Source of the DNA: Methanofastidiosum sp.
GTDB lineage: Archaea; Methanobacteriota_B; Thermococci; Methanofastidiosales; Methanofastidiosaceae
Length of the DNA stretch: 7,649 nucleotides
NCBI GenBank assembly: GCA_013329085.1
Contig: DUKX01000027.1
Span: 1-7,649 of the forward strand
Reading direction: 5' to 3'
The stretch's first letter is position 1; each line of letters opens with the position of its first letter. The position numbers were made by a program, and so were the translations under genes. Under the pieces are notes generated by a model. The model worked only from the letters and a program-made list of their open reading frames with translations. It ran no database searches and was not told the origin of the DNA. This document shows positions 1-6,568 of this stretch, piece by piece.

Positions 1-12
1 TACATCTTATTT

Positions 13-465
13 TTATATCGCGTGCAGAAGATCAACAAAACGATTTACATTATCCCTCAAGCCAATTATAGAAAATGATGCTTCCCACCTCTTGTTACCC
101 CTATAAATATTCGACACCCTAATTCCATTAATTGTCTCATGCTCATCAGTAGTAAAAACTATATTAAAGTGCGCTACTGCATTGCGTAGATAATGCATTA
201 ATTCATAAAGGTCAGGTGCTTGAGGGAAATGTCCTTCAACATGTGGAAGCACCCACCCTTCGTTTTCAAGTTCACTTAGAGGTTTTCTTGGTATTCTATA
301 TTTAAATTTTTCAAAGGGAAAGACAATCAAACCCAATAAAGAGTTGATTAGTTGAGTGACTTCAAACACTTCTTTCTCAGGATCTTCTTCGATCGCTTTT
401 TCAATAAACTCCAGATTTTTTTGTGTCCGGGTTACGTAGTCAAACAGTAGATTATTGTAGTTCAT
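13..465 (-). CDS. HEPN-family protein (pEK499_p136-like), putative RNase
   Basis: Encodes 150 residues. The helical N-terminal half and the segment LRNAVAHFNI (about residues 93-102) match what I recall of the HEPN family named after pEK499 p136. The Arg94-Asn95-x-x-x-His99 pattern is the R-(4-6 residues)-H signature that forms the metal-independent RNase site in HEPN toxins and CRISPR effectors. The block EVTQLINSLLGLIVFP (about residues 35-50) is also typical of that family. I chose the ATG at 465 over the upstream in-frame GTG at 540 because a strong AAGGAGA ribosome site sits just before it at a good distance, and family similarity begins right after it. No signal peptide or membrane segment is seen. 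It is divergent from the nuclease operon and may be an independent defence gene or an abortive effector of it. RNase activity is inferred from the motif. Confidence 0.8.
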   Translation of the reverse strand: MNYNNLLFDYVTRTQKNLEFIEKAIEEDPEKEVFEVTQLINSLLGLIVFPFEKFKYRIPRKPLSELENEGWVLPHVEGHFPQAPDLYELMHYLRNAVAHFNIVFTTDEHETINGIRVSNIYRGNKRWEASFSIIGLRDNVNRFVDLLHAI

Positions 466-470
466 AAGGA

Positions 471-477
471 TCTCCTT
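471..477 (-). promoter_or_regulatory. Shine-Dalgarno site for the HEPN gene
   Basis: On the reverse strand this reads AAGGAGA, with only a few bases between it and the ATG at 465. It is among the strongest ribosome sites in the window, and it decides the start codon: the reading frame extends upstream to a GTG at 540, but no comparable site precedes that codon. Confidence 0.75.
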
Positions 478-487
478 AAGGCAAAAT

Positions 488-558
488 ACTTTAGGCTGGT
501 TGCCATTATTATATATTAGGTTGACCAAGTTAAGATACACTATCTTAGACTTTAGGCT
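488..558. repeat. 10-bp direct repeat ACTTTAGGCT (two copies)
   Basis: ACTTTAGGCT occurs at 488-497 and again at 549-558, 61 bp apart start to start, in the same orientation. The copies flank the candidate reverse-strand -10 box at 508-513. The spacing is close to six helical turns, so they could be paired operator half-sites. Two 10-mers can also match by chance in this composition. No third copy was seen in the intergenic region. Confidence 0.35.
508..513 (-). promoter_or_regulatory. candidate -10 box for the HEPN gene
   Basis: The reverse strand reads TATAAT exactly, about 43 bases before the chosen ATG, which would give a leader of roughly 35 bases. No convincing TTGACA-like -35 box lies at 16-18 bp, so this is either a weak or activator-dependent promoter or a chance match in AT-rich DNA. 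Confidence 0.35.
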
Positions 559-675
559 AATCAGGGACGTGATCCGCTGCTGTATTTGTTAAGGAAACCC
601 ACAATATTTAATTATTCGCAATCCCAACATTACAAACAAAAGCAATCGAAAATATTAGTGATCATCAAACTCATG

Positions 676-681
676 TATAAT
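676..681 (+). promoter_or_regulatory. candidate -10 box for the operon
   Basis: A perfect TATAAT lies 47 bases before the ATG at 729. The hexamer 17 bp upstream (TATTAG) does not resemble TTGACA, so the -35 element is poor or absent. A second, weaker TATAAC lies at 702-707. If real, this promoter would drive all six forward genes, since no later gap in the operon is longer than 25 bp. Confidence 0.4.
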
Positions 682-728
682 TCATTAAAGATCATTTCTA
701 CTATAACTATCAATATTGGGGTAAGTAG

Positions 729-1793
729 ATGACAAAAGTAATTACAGGTTTAGAATTTGACCCAGAAAAACTTCAAAGGTTGAATGAAGTTACTCTACAG
801 GATAAATTTCAAGAACGCTTAAACGAAGTTAGAAAAATCAATGTCACAATAACTCAAAAACCTGCCCCAACTGAAATTCTTATCCCAAATTTAACCTCAG
901 GGGGAGATCAACTTGTCAGTAGTATTGAGGAAATTAAAGGCTATGATTTAATCGCTAGAAACGGGGATATTTTTTCAAAACAAGTTGGGTTTGGGGGTTA
1001 TGATGAATCTAAGTATAAATTTCTTTCTTTAGAGGGCGAAGCCCATATTACTTGTCACTCGGTAGCCTATTATCTGAACCAAGATATATTTCCTGTATGT
1101 AAAATGACCTTTTATTTTTACACCAGATCAAAAAACATAGTAGATCACTCAAAATTAATAAAATATACCGAAGATTGTTCAGATCAAGCAAATCTAGATT
1201 ATGCTGTAGATCGTAATGAGTTCATAGAAAACTATGCCATTGATAACACAATTATGTTTATTGATGGGCCAATGATTGGTGGAAATATTTCAAGTTTTTC
1301 TTTAAAGCTTGTTGAAGATTTACATCGAAAGAACATTATTCCTATCTTTCTAGTAAAAAATAGTGATAGCAACTTAGTTGTCGATCATTATAATGAGCTA
1401 AGAAGTCATTACAATTCTGATCTTCATTGGGCATATACTATGTTGAAACAGGGGCAAAGAAGTAGTCTCTATCATTACACAGACAAGGTTAACCCTGCTA
1501 ACACTAAACTATTTTGTTATTACAAATCATTCAAAGGAATAACTCCACAGAGAATTGAGTTTCATCCTGATACTTATATTTTATATAAAGATTACTTCCC
1601 AAATATTTTTGATTTGCTATACTATTTATTATTACTGCATGGTGATAAAGCAAATCCACAAATTAGGCCTATAGCTGTCGCAGAAAAATATGCAAGAGAA
1701 ATTATTAAAACAATAAACATTGAATTGTTATTACGGAATTCGAGTTTAATTCAGACGATGAATCAAGGAAGATTCGGAGGAGAAGTATCATGA
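729..1793 (+). CDS. nurA-like: NurA-domain nuclease
   Basis: Encodes 354 residues, near the usual NurA length. NurA proteins are RNase H-fold 5'-3' exonuclease/endonucleases that dock on HerA hexamers. Seen here in family order: a motif I-like LEGE segment (residues 101-104), a Glu-rich stretch near E164/E167, FIDGP (177-181, with D179 the likely catalytic Asp), a FLVK strand (207-210), LKQGQRSSLY (239-248, matching the family's L-x-x-G-[E/Q]-R-S block), RIEFHP (275-280), and a C-terminal HGDKANPQIRPIAVAEKYA block (304-322) resembling the family's terminal Pro-x-x-L-x-x-Ala-[D/E] motif. Motif I carries Glu rather than the usual Asp (DGS), so activity needs testing. The ATG at 729 is preceded by a modest TTGGGGT ribosome site. 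The stop overlaps the HerA start by 4 bp (ATGA), fitting obligate partnership. The family call rests on motif recall, not alignment. Confidence 0.77.
   Translation: MTKVITGLEFDPEKLQRLNEVTLQDKFQERLNEVRKINVTITQKPAPTEILIPNLTSGGDQLVSSIEEIKGYDLIARNGDIFSKQVGFGGYDESKYKFLSLEGEAHITCHSVAYYLNQDIFPVCKMTFYFYTRSKNIVDHSKLIKYTEDCSDQANLDYAVDRNEFIENYAIDNTIMFIDGPMIGGNISSFSLKLVEDLHRKNIIPIFLVKNSDSNLVVDHYNELRSHYNSDLHWAYTMLKQGQRSSLYHYTDKVNPANTKLFCYYKSFKGITPQRIEFHPDTYILYKDYFPNIFDLLYYLLLLHGDKANPQIRPIAVAEKYAREIIKTINIELLLRNSSLIQTMNQGRFGGEVS
1776..1783 (+). promoter_or_regulatory. strong Shine-Dalgarno site for herA
   Basis: GGAGGAGA lies inside the end of the nurA-like gene, six bases before the ATG at 1790. Together with the ATGA overlap it suggests translational coupling and strong HerA synthesis. 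It contrasts with the weaker sites in front of the nuclease and the methyltransferase. Confidence 0.7.
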
Positions 1794-3346
1794 CTTGGAT
1801 AGTATTAGGTGAAGAAAATGGAAGAGTGAGGTTAGTTTCAAAGACGAAGAGCGAGAAAGAGCGACCAGGTATTTTACCGAAAGGATCCTATTTAACGGTA
1901 GAGGGATCAGATGGAAAAACCGAAGAAAGGACCAAATTTATTCTTCGTGTGGATGAGAGCAGTCAATTTGAGCCATTTAAACCTTCTCCATTAATTATCG
2001 ATATGGATCTCTCGGGCTTATATGGGGATGTTAAATGCCAAAATGTGATTTCAGCTTATAGGATAAAAAATATTAGCACAAGAGAGGATGGAAAAATTGA
2101 TTTTATTCATCCGCAAACTTTGGCTAGAAGATCAACTCAGGAAGAAGTGGATATAGCGTTTGGAGCTATAGATAAAGGTCCCAAAGTATTTTTAGCAACT
2201 ATACATGGGGGTCAAAACCAACTGCTGATCGATGAGAATCTCAGATTAATAACCACAAAACTTCCCGAGGATATGTTCTATCATCAAATGCAGATCTGTG
2301 GAAAAACTGGAAGTGGCAAAACCGTGGCAATGAAGTATTTAGCTCAGTACTTTGTTGAGGAAATGAATGGTGCAGTATTAGCAATAAATGTTAAAGATAT
2401 AGATTTCCTCAAAATGGATCAACCTTCGAAAACCGAGTCCAAATCAATTCAAAACGAATGGCAAATGCTTGGGAAGGAGCCACATGGAGTCGATAATTGC
2501 ACTATTTATTATCCTGCCAATACTAAAATCACAGCTTTCAAAGGTATAAATTACAACATAGCAAAGAAAATTACTTTAAATGTAAAAGAAATCGAACCTG
2601 AGGCATTAACTGGCTTGCTTCAAAACATTACTGAGGTTGGAGCTCAAAATTTCCCTGATATTTTTAGGTTTTGGCAAACAGAAAAGAAAGGAGAATCCTT
2701 TAGTGAATTCTTTAAGTATTTTCAAAAAGGAAGGGAAAATCCAATTTTCAAGACACTCAATACAAGAGGAGATACATCTGAAGTAAAACTCCATTCTGGC
2801 ACATATGAAAATATCCTTAGAAATCTGAACTCATCTTTAGCATTTTTTGACAATGCGGATGCAGAATCCCTAGATTCTGATGATATTCTTTCAATAGGAA
2901 AAATGTCAATTATAAATGTGGCAGGAGAAAATGGGATTCAATTTGGTTCAGTTTTGCTCAGGCATTTATTAAAGAGAATCGTTTCTGCAAAAAGCCAACA
3001 AAAAAGTGATATTCCTATTCTTGTAATAATTGATGAGGTTCATCAATTTTATAACACTGAAAGCTCCAGAGAAGCGCTAGGAGATCTGGATACAATATGC
3101 CGAACAGGAAGGAGCCAAAAAATCGGTGTAATTTTTGCTTCTCAAAACCCAAATGATCTTCCTAAAGGTATCTCCAACGTTATCAATTCTAAAATCTTCT
3201 TTAGGTCTGACGGAATGAGTGGTCAATTTTTTGGCATTTCATCTGAAGAAGCTCAATCACTTGATCCCGGATATTCACTTGTAAATATCCATAATGTTCC
3301 TCAGTTGAAGGTGATTAAGTTTCCATTGTCATTAAGTGGTGTTTAG
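1790..3346 (+). CDS. herA-like: HerA-type DNA translocase ATPase
   Basis: Encodes 518 residues, the usual size for HerA, a hexameric FtsK/HerA-superfamily pump that moves along double-stranded DNA and hands it to NurA. Residues 1 to about 90 look like the beta-rich HAS-barrel domain (for example RPGILPKGSYLTV, 25-37). Walker A is GKTGSGKT (171-178), and Walker B is ILVIIDEVHQF (410-420) with Asp415-Glu416. RTGRSQKIGVIFASQNP (438-454) is the arginine-finger plus sensor block typical of HerA (R-x-G-R...SQ-x-P). The C-terminal IHNVPQLKVIKFP resembles the family's tail strap. Residues about 210-370 are a long helical insert between the Walker motifs. All ATPase motifs are intact, so it should be active. 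It starts in a 4-bp overlap with the nuclease gene. Fusion or SIR2/DUF4297 partners, known for other defence HerAs, are absent; the partner here is NurA-like. Confidence 0.93.
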   Translation: MTWIVLGEENGRVRLVSKTKSEKERPGILPKGSYLTVEGSDGKTEERTKFILRVDESSQFEPFKPSPLIIDMDLSGLYGDVKCQNVISAYRIKNISTREDGKIDFIHPQTLARRSTQEEVDIAFGAIDKGPKVFLATIHGGQNQLLIDENLRLITTKLPEDMFYHQMQICGKTGSGKTVAMKYLAQYFVEEMNGAVLAINVKDIDFLKMDQPSKTESKSIQNEWQMLGKEPHGVDNCTIYYPANTKITAFKGINYNIAKKITLNVKEIEPEALTGLLQNITEVGAQNFPDIFRFWQTEKKGESFSEFFKYFQKGRENPIFKTLNTRGDTSEVKLHSGTYENILRNLNSSLAFFDNADAESLDSDDILSIGKMSIINVAGENGIQFGSVLLRHLLKRIVSAKSQQKSDIPILVIIDEVHQFYNTESSREALGDLDTICRTGRSQKIGVIFASQNPNDLPKGISNVINSKIFFRSDGMSGQFFGISSEEAQSLDPGYSLVNIHNVPQLKVIKFPLSLSGV

Positions 3347-3363
3347 GCTGTTTTGGAGAAATC

Positions 3364-3531
3364 ATGGAAAAAAATGAATTTGATGAAGATTTATTCAATT
3401 TTTACTCCCAATTAATACATGAGGAAAAATTAATTAAATTATTAAGAGATATTCTTGATAATAAAGACGATGACGAAGTGATTAGTCAATTTATTGAAGA
3501 AGTAAAGAGGGAAGCTGATGATCAGAGTTGA
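3364..3531 (+). CDS. small acidic protein, 55 residues, unknown function
   Basis: This short frame runs from ATG 3364 to TGA 3529-3531, begins MEKNEFDEDLFNFYSQ and ends KREADDQS. It follows a GGAG ribosome site in TTGGAGAA, starts 17 bp after the herA stop and ends 14 bp inside the next gene. Eighteen Asp/Glu against seven Lys/Arg give a net charge near -11. The rest looks fully helical (EEKLIKLLRDIL, then EVISQFIEEVKR), with no Cys, signal peptide or membrane segment. Without it the herA-ABC gap would be 171 bp, far longer than any other gap in this operon, which supports it being real. It may be an adaptor for HerA or the ABC ATPase, or a DNA-mimic regulator. I recognise no family, so function is not assigned. 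Confidence 0.75.
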   Translation: MEKNEFDEDLFNFYSQLIHEEKLIKLLRDILDNKDDDEVISQFIEEVKREADDQS

Positions 3532-5641
3532 TTATGTGATTGAGAGGGATGAAGGGGATGAAATAAAAACCTACAAACCGAATTTATTAGGTGACACATT
3601 TGATAATGTAAGTTATATAAAGGCACCAAATGCCACCGGTAAAAGTACCCTTCTAAACCTGATTGCAGTAGCTTTTTTTGGAAATAGATTACCATCCCAA
3701 GAGATCGATCCGACCTTAAGAACAAGAATTGCCAGTTTGCAAGATTTGAATCACCAAAAGGTTGTTTTTGATATTAATATTGAAAATCCTGAAATGGGGG
3801 TAACTTTAATTTCAAAAAAGAATAATCCAAATACATTGGATACTAGAGTATCTATTTTACTCGATGGTAAAGAAAGATTATTAAATTATGATTCTTTTAC
3901 GAAGGATTTTTGTTTAATTTATGATATTCCTTATAATCCGTTGGAGAGATTAAAGCATTTGCTTACGGATATTAAATCCTCGCAAATTAATATTATTGGC
4001 AAAACTGATAGTCTGAAAAACAAAGTCATGGAGTTAATTTCTGATATCAGAGCATCGAGAGATCCTCAGAAACTCCAGGAGATTATTGATAAGAAACAGA
4101 TGCTAGAAGCCCAAAGAGATAATTTTGATAAAGAACAAAAGATATTAAGTGAACATAAAGAAAAAGTAAACGCCTTTTTTCTTAGTAAATTTTATGTCGA
4201 GTCAATAAACAATTTGAAATACCTTAAAAGTGAAAGGGAAAATCTGTTCGCTCAATTAGAAATTGCGAAAAAAGATGGCAGAACTATTGCACGAAAAATA
4301 AACAATCTTTCGAGCAAAATCGAAGAAAATAAAGAAAAAACAAGGCGCCTCTTTAATATTGCTGTGTCCAAGATCGCTACGGCTTCATTTCCAAAAGAAG
4401 AAATTGACCATTTTAACGCTTTTAAAGATGCATCTCTAATCAGAGAAATAAATTATCCCGATGTCTCTCGGACAATTCGTAACGAAATTAATTTCTTTTC
4501 GGTTTTATTTAGAAGCTTATTAGAAAACGATACTTTGGCATTCAATAAAGATATAGACAAACTATTTTTCTTCAGAGTGCTTTTACAAACCTTAAGTGAT
4601 ATTCATTATAACGATATAACTCTTCCTGGTATAAATCAACCAGTTGCTTTTCTAAAAGAAAAATTATCCGAAGAGATTGATAGGTATAAACCTCTTGAGG
4701 ATCGACTGAAAGTATTCCAGGAATGTATCGAGTGTTTAGAAAATTTGTCTACTTCATTAGCCAATACAACTAGAATAGTTCAGGAATATGGGAATTTATC
4801 AAGACAGGATACCACACAAGATTATCTTGACCTTCAAGAAACAAATCTAAAAATTAAGGATTTTGATGAGAACATTAGATTACTTGATAAAAAAATTGAT
4901 AGTATCAGACAGAAGTTAATAATAAATCACTTAGATAGATCAAAAACCGTAGAATTGATGTTAAAGTATGGATTGGATCCTGATGTGAAGTCCTTAGAAA
5001 CATTAAGCGAGGCTAAGTTTCAAGAATATATATCGCAAATTGATTTTCAACTAGCCAAGAAAGCAATTCAAGGTAAAAGAATTATTGAAACAATTCGCGA
5101 TTATGAGAATCAAATAATTTTATTGAATTCCCAAAAACCTCATTCATATCGTCCTTTTCTAAGAAGCATTGAGCAATTTTTTCAAAGAATCCAACAGCTT
5201 GAGCTGTTGTTTAGGCAGGAATATTCAGTTTATTTGAAACACATTGATGAGAATGGCAGATTAACAAATGATGAGATTAATTATGCAAGCTTACTAGGAA
5301 AATTGATAGCAAAAAGATTAGAAAAAGTAATATATGGCGAGCAAGAGTATGTTGTCGATGATGTAAATATCCTTGAAAATACTATCCTCACAGAGACAGG
5401 GAAGATAATTACATATAATGATTTTTCCACTGGACAAAGCCAAGCAGCTTATCTTAAGGCAAAATTATCCATGGAAAAGAATCGAAAAATTATTGCTTTA
5501 TTCGATGAAGTTGCTGCAATGGACGAAAAGAGTCTAGAACCAGTAAAACTGAAACTTAAAGAACTTTATTTAAGTAAGAGATTATTAATGGCAATAATTG
5601 TTCAGAAGAGCGATGAAGTTTCGAAAGAATCTTTACTATGA
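3518..5641 (+). CDS. Rad50/SMC-like ABC ATPase with coiled coils
   Basis: Encodes 707 residues with split ABC ATPase lobes at the two ends, as in Rad50, SMC, RecN and DndD. Walker A is KAPNATGKST (35-44). The ABC signature is FSTGQSQAAY (636-645). Walker B is IIALFDEVAAMDEKS (658-672) with Asp663-Glu664 and the D-loop following. Between the lobes lie charged helices likely to form coiled coils (about 160-275 and 380-535) and a hydrophobic, less charged middle (about 285-375). A Cys-x-x-Cys (CIEC, 403-406) lies close to the midpoint and recalls the Rad50 zinc hook. After Walker B the usual H-loop His appears to be Gln696 (AIIVQKSDE). It is much shorter than full Rad50 or SMC, and no Mre11 gene is adjacent. 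An AGAGG ribosome site at 3506-3510 lies inside the preceding small gene, which it overlaps by 14 bp. Probably a DNA-end or structure sensor/clamp; a DndD-like role is possible. Confidence 0.9.
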   Translation: MIRVDYVIERDEGDEIKTYKPNLLGDTFDNVSYIKAPNATGKSTLLNLIAVAFFGNRLPSQEIDPTLRTRIASLQDLNHQKVVFDINIENPEMGVTLISKKNNPNTLDTRVSILLDGKERLLNYDSFTKDFCLIYDIPYNPLERLKHLLTDIKSSQINIIGKTDSLKNKVMELISDIRASRDPQKLQEIIDKKQMLEAQRDNFDKEQKILSEHKEKVNAFFLSKFYVESINNLKYLKSERENLFAQLEIAKKDGRTIARKINNLSSKIEENKEKTRRLFNIAVSKIATASFPKEEIDHFNAFKDASLIREINYPDVSRTIRNEINFFSVLFRSLLENDTLAFNKDIDKLFFFRVLLQTLSDIHYNDITLPGINQPVAFLKEKLSEEIDRYKPLEDRLKVFQECIECLENLSTSLANTTRIVQEYGNLSRQDTTQDYLDLQETNLKIKDFDENIRLLDKKIDSIRQKLIINHLDRSKTVELMLKYGLDPDVKSLETLSEAKFQEYISQIDFQLAKKAIQGKRIIETIRDYENQIILLNSQKPHSYRPFLRSIEQFFQRIQQLELLFRQEYSVYLKHIDENGRLTNDEINYASLLGKLIAKRLEKVIYGEQEYVVDDVNILENTILTETGKIITYNDFSTGQSQAAYLKAKLSMEKNRKIIALFDEVAAMDEKSLEPVKLKLKELYLSKRLLMAIIVQKSDEVSKESLL

Positions 5642-6543
5642 TGAACTTAGATAATGATTTTGCTTACAGTTATCTTGAAGTTGCGTATGATAAATTGATC
5701 TCTTCAATAAGACAGGCAAAGAAAAAGTTAGTTGGAGGATCGGTATTACTGGCAATAATGAAATTATCAAGTAATGAACTGTTCAACATAATATCAAATT
5801 CAGTTATAGAGGTAAACCGTAACTCTTTATCTTTATTGAGTAAACTGGAGATTGAGGGACTTATTAAGAAGACAGACATCACTGAAAAGAGTAATTCATT
5901 TGTTATTACTTGCAAAGGTATATTCTTTCTTGAGTCTAAAAGTAAAAACCTTGATATTAATAGCATTCTAAATTTTATTGAATTAGAAAAATTAGATTTT
6001 TCTAATGCTCACAAAGAATTAAAGAATGACGAAAAAATTATTATTTTATTATTGCTCTCTTTGCGATCTTTCTCAAAAGATACTTCTATGAATCTTAACG
6101 ATGAAGATTTCTGCAATAAATGGGAGGAAATTATTGAAAATTCTACGCTTCCTTATTTATCTGAAAATAACATTGTTAATAGTAAATCAATCTTTTCATT
6201 AAAAACTGGAAATGAACATCCTGTTTCGTATTTAATGCGCCATGCCAATGATTTACCGAAAAAGACCTACAATCTCTTTGCATCCACTAAAAGCAATGAA
6301 TATTACTTAAATATCATTACTAATGATAAAGAACAAGCAGAAGGTCAAATTTCTAGTTTGTTAGGTAAAGTATTTGTTAGTATTGATTCGATCCAAAAAG
6401 AAAGAGAGCTTATTAATTATTTATGTAGTACAGCACATAAATATGGACTATCTGTTATGACTTCTCTAGATTATCTAACATTTGATTGGGACAATATAAT
6501 AGGAAATGCTGTTGAGAGAGTCTACTTAGGATTAAATAATTGA
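5638..6543 (+). CDS. unrecognised protein with probable N-terminal winged helix
   Basis: Encodes 301 residues. I do not recognise the family. Residues about 35-100 look like a winged helix-turn-helix: helix LLAIMKLSSNELFNII, then a recognition-type helix NRNSLSLLSKLEIEGLIKK (60-78), then a wing strand ending SFVITCKGIFFLE (87-99) that recalls the LT-x-x-G wing of MarR/PadR-like domains. The rest is mixed helix/strand without clear catalytic motifs; the IIILLLLSL stretch (134-142) is too short for a membrane span. The start overlaps the ABC ATPase stop by 4 bp (ATGA; a second ATG follows at once), so the two proteins are probably made in step and may form a complex, as kleisin-type winged-helix partners do with SMC ATPases. 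Alternatives: a specificity or DNA-reading subunit, or a transcriptional regulator, though regulators are rarely placed fifth in an operon. Confidence 0.7.
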   Translation: MMNLDNDFAYSYLEVAYDKLISSIRQAKKKLVGGSVLLAIMKLSSNELFNIISNSVIEVNRNSLSLLSKLEIEGLIKKTDITEKSNSFVITCKGIFFLESKSKNLDINSILNFIELEKLDFSNAHKELKNDEKIIILLLLSLRSFSKDTSMNLNDEDFCNKWEEIIENSTLPYLSENNIVNSKSIFSLKTGNEHPVSYLMRHANDLPKKTYNLFASTKSNEYYLNIITNDKEQAEGQISSLLGKVFVSIDSIQKERELINYLCSTAHKYGLSVMTSLDYLTFDWDNIIGNAVERVYLGLNN

Positions 6544-6568
6544 TTTACATAGGTAAACTTAAGATATT

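Larger units (their letters stand above)
466..728. promoter_or_regulatory. divergent intergenic control region
   Basis: The 263 bp between the reverse HEPN gene and the forward operon contain no convincing coding frame, tRNA or intrinsic terminator. They hold a candidate -10 box for each direction (508-513 reverse, 676-681 forward), the ACTTTAGGCT direct repeat, and short TGATCA/ATCAT elements near 659-664 and 690-695. Both transcription units must start here, so this is where any joint control of the HEPN gene and the operon would act. Confidence 0.6.

Noticed and set aside
466..540. N-terminal extension of the HEPN gene to a GTG at 540
   Set aside because: The ATG at 465 has a near-ideal AAGGAGA site, the extension would run through the candidate promoter, and the extra 25 residues do not resemble the family.
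2606..2794. Reverse-strand frame inside herA (also 3522-3725, 5670-5966 and 6754-6948 inside other genes)
   Set aside because: All lie opposite well-supported genes with intact motifs, lack ribosome sites I can see, and have compositions expected of antisense frames.
5192..5209. Perfect inverted repeat CAACAGCT-TG-AGCTGTTG
   Set aside because: It lies inside the ABC ATPase coding region, encodes ordinary helix residues, has no T-run and a 2-base loop, and is most simply chance.
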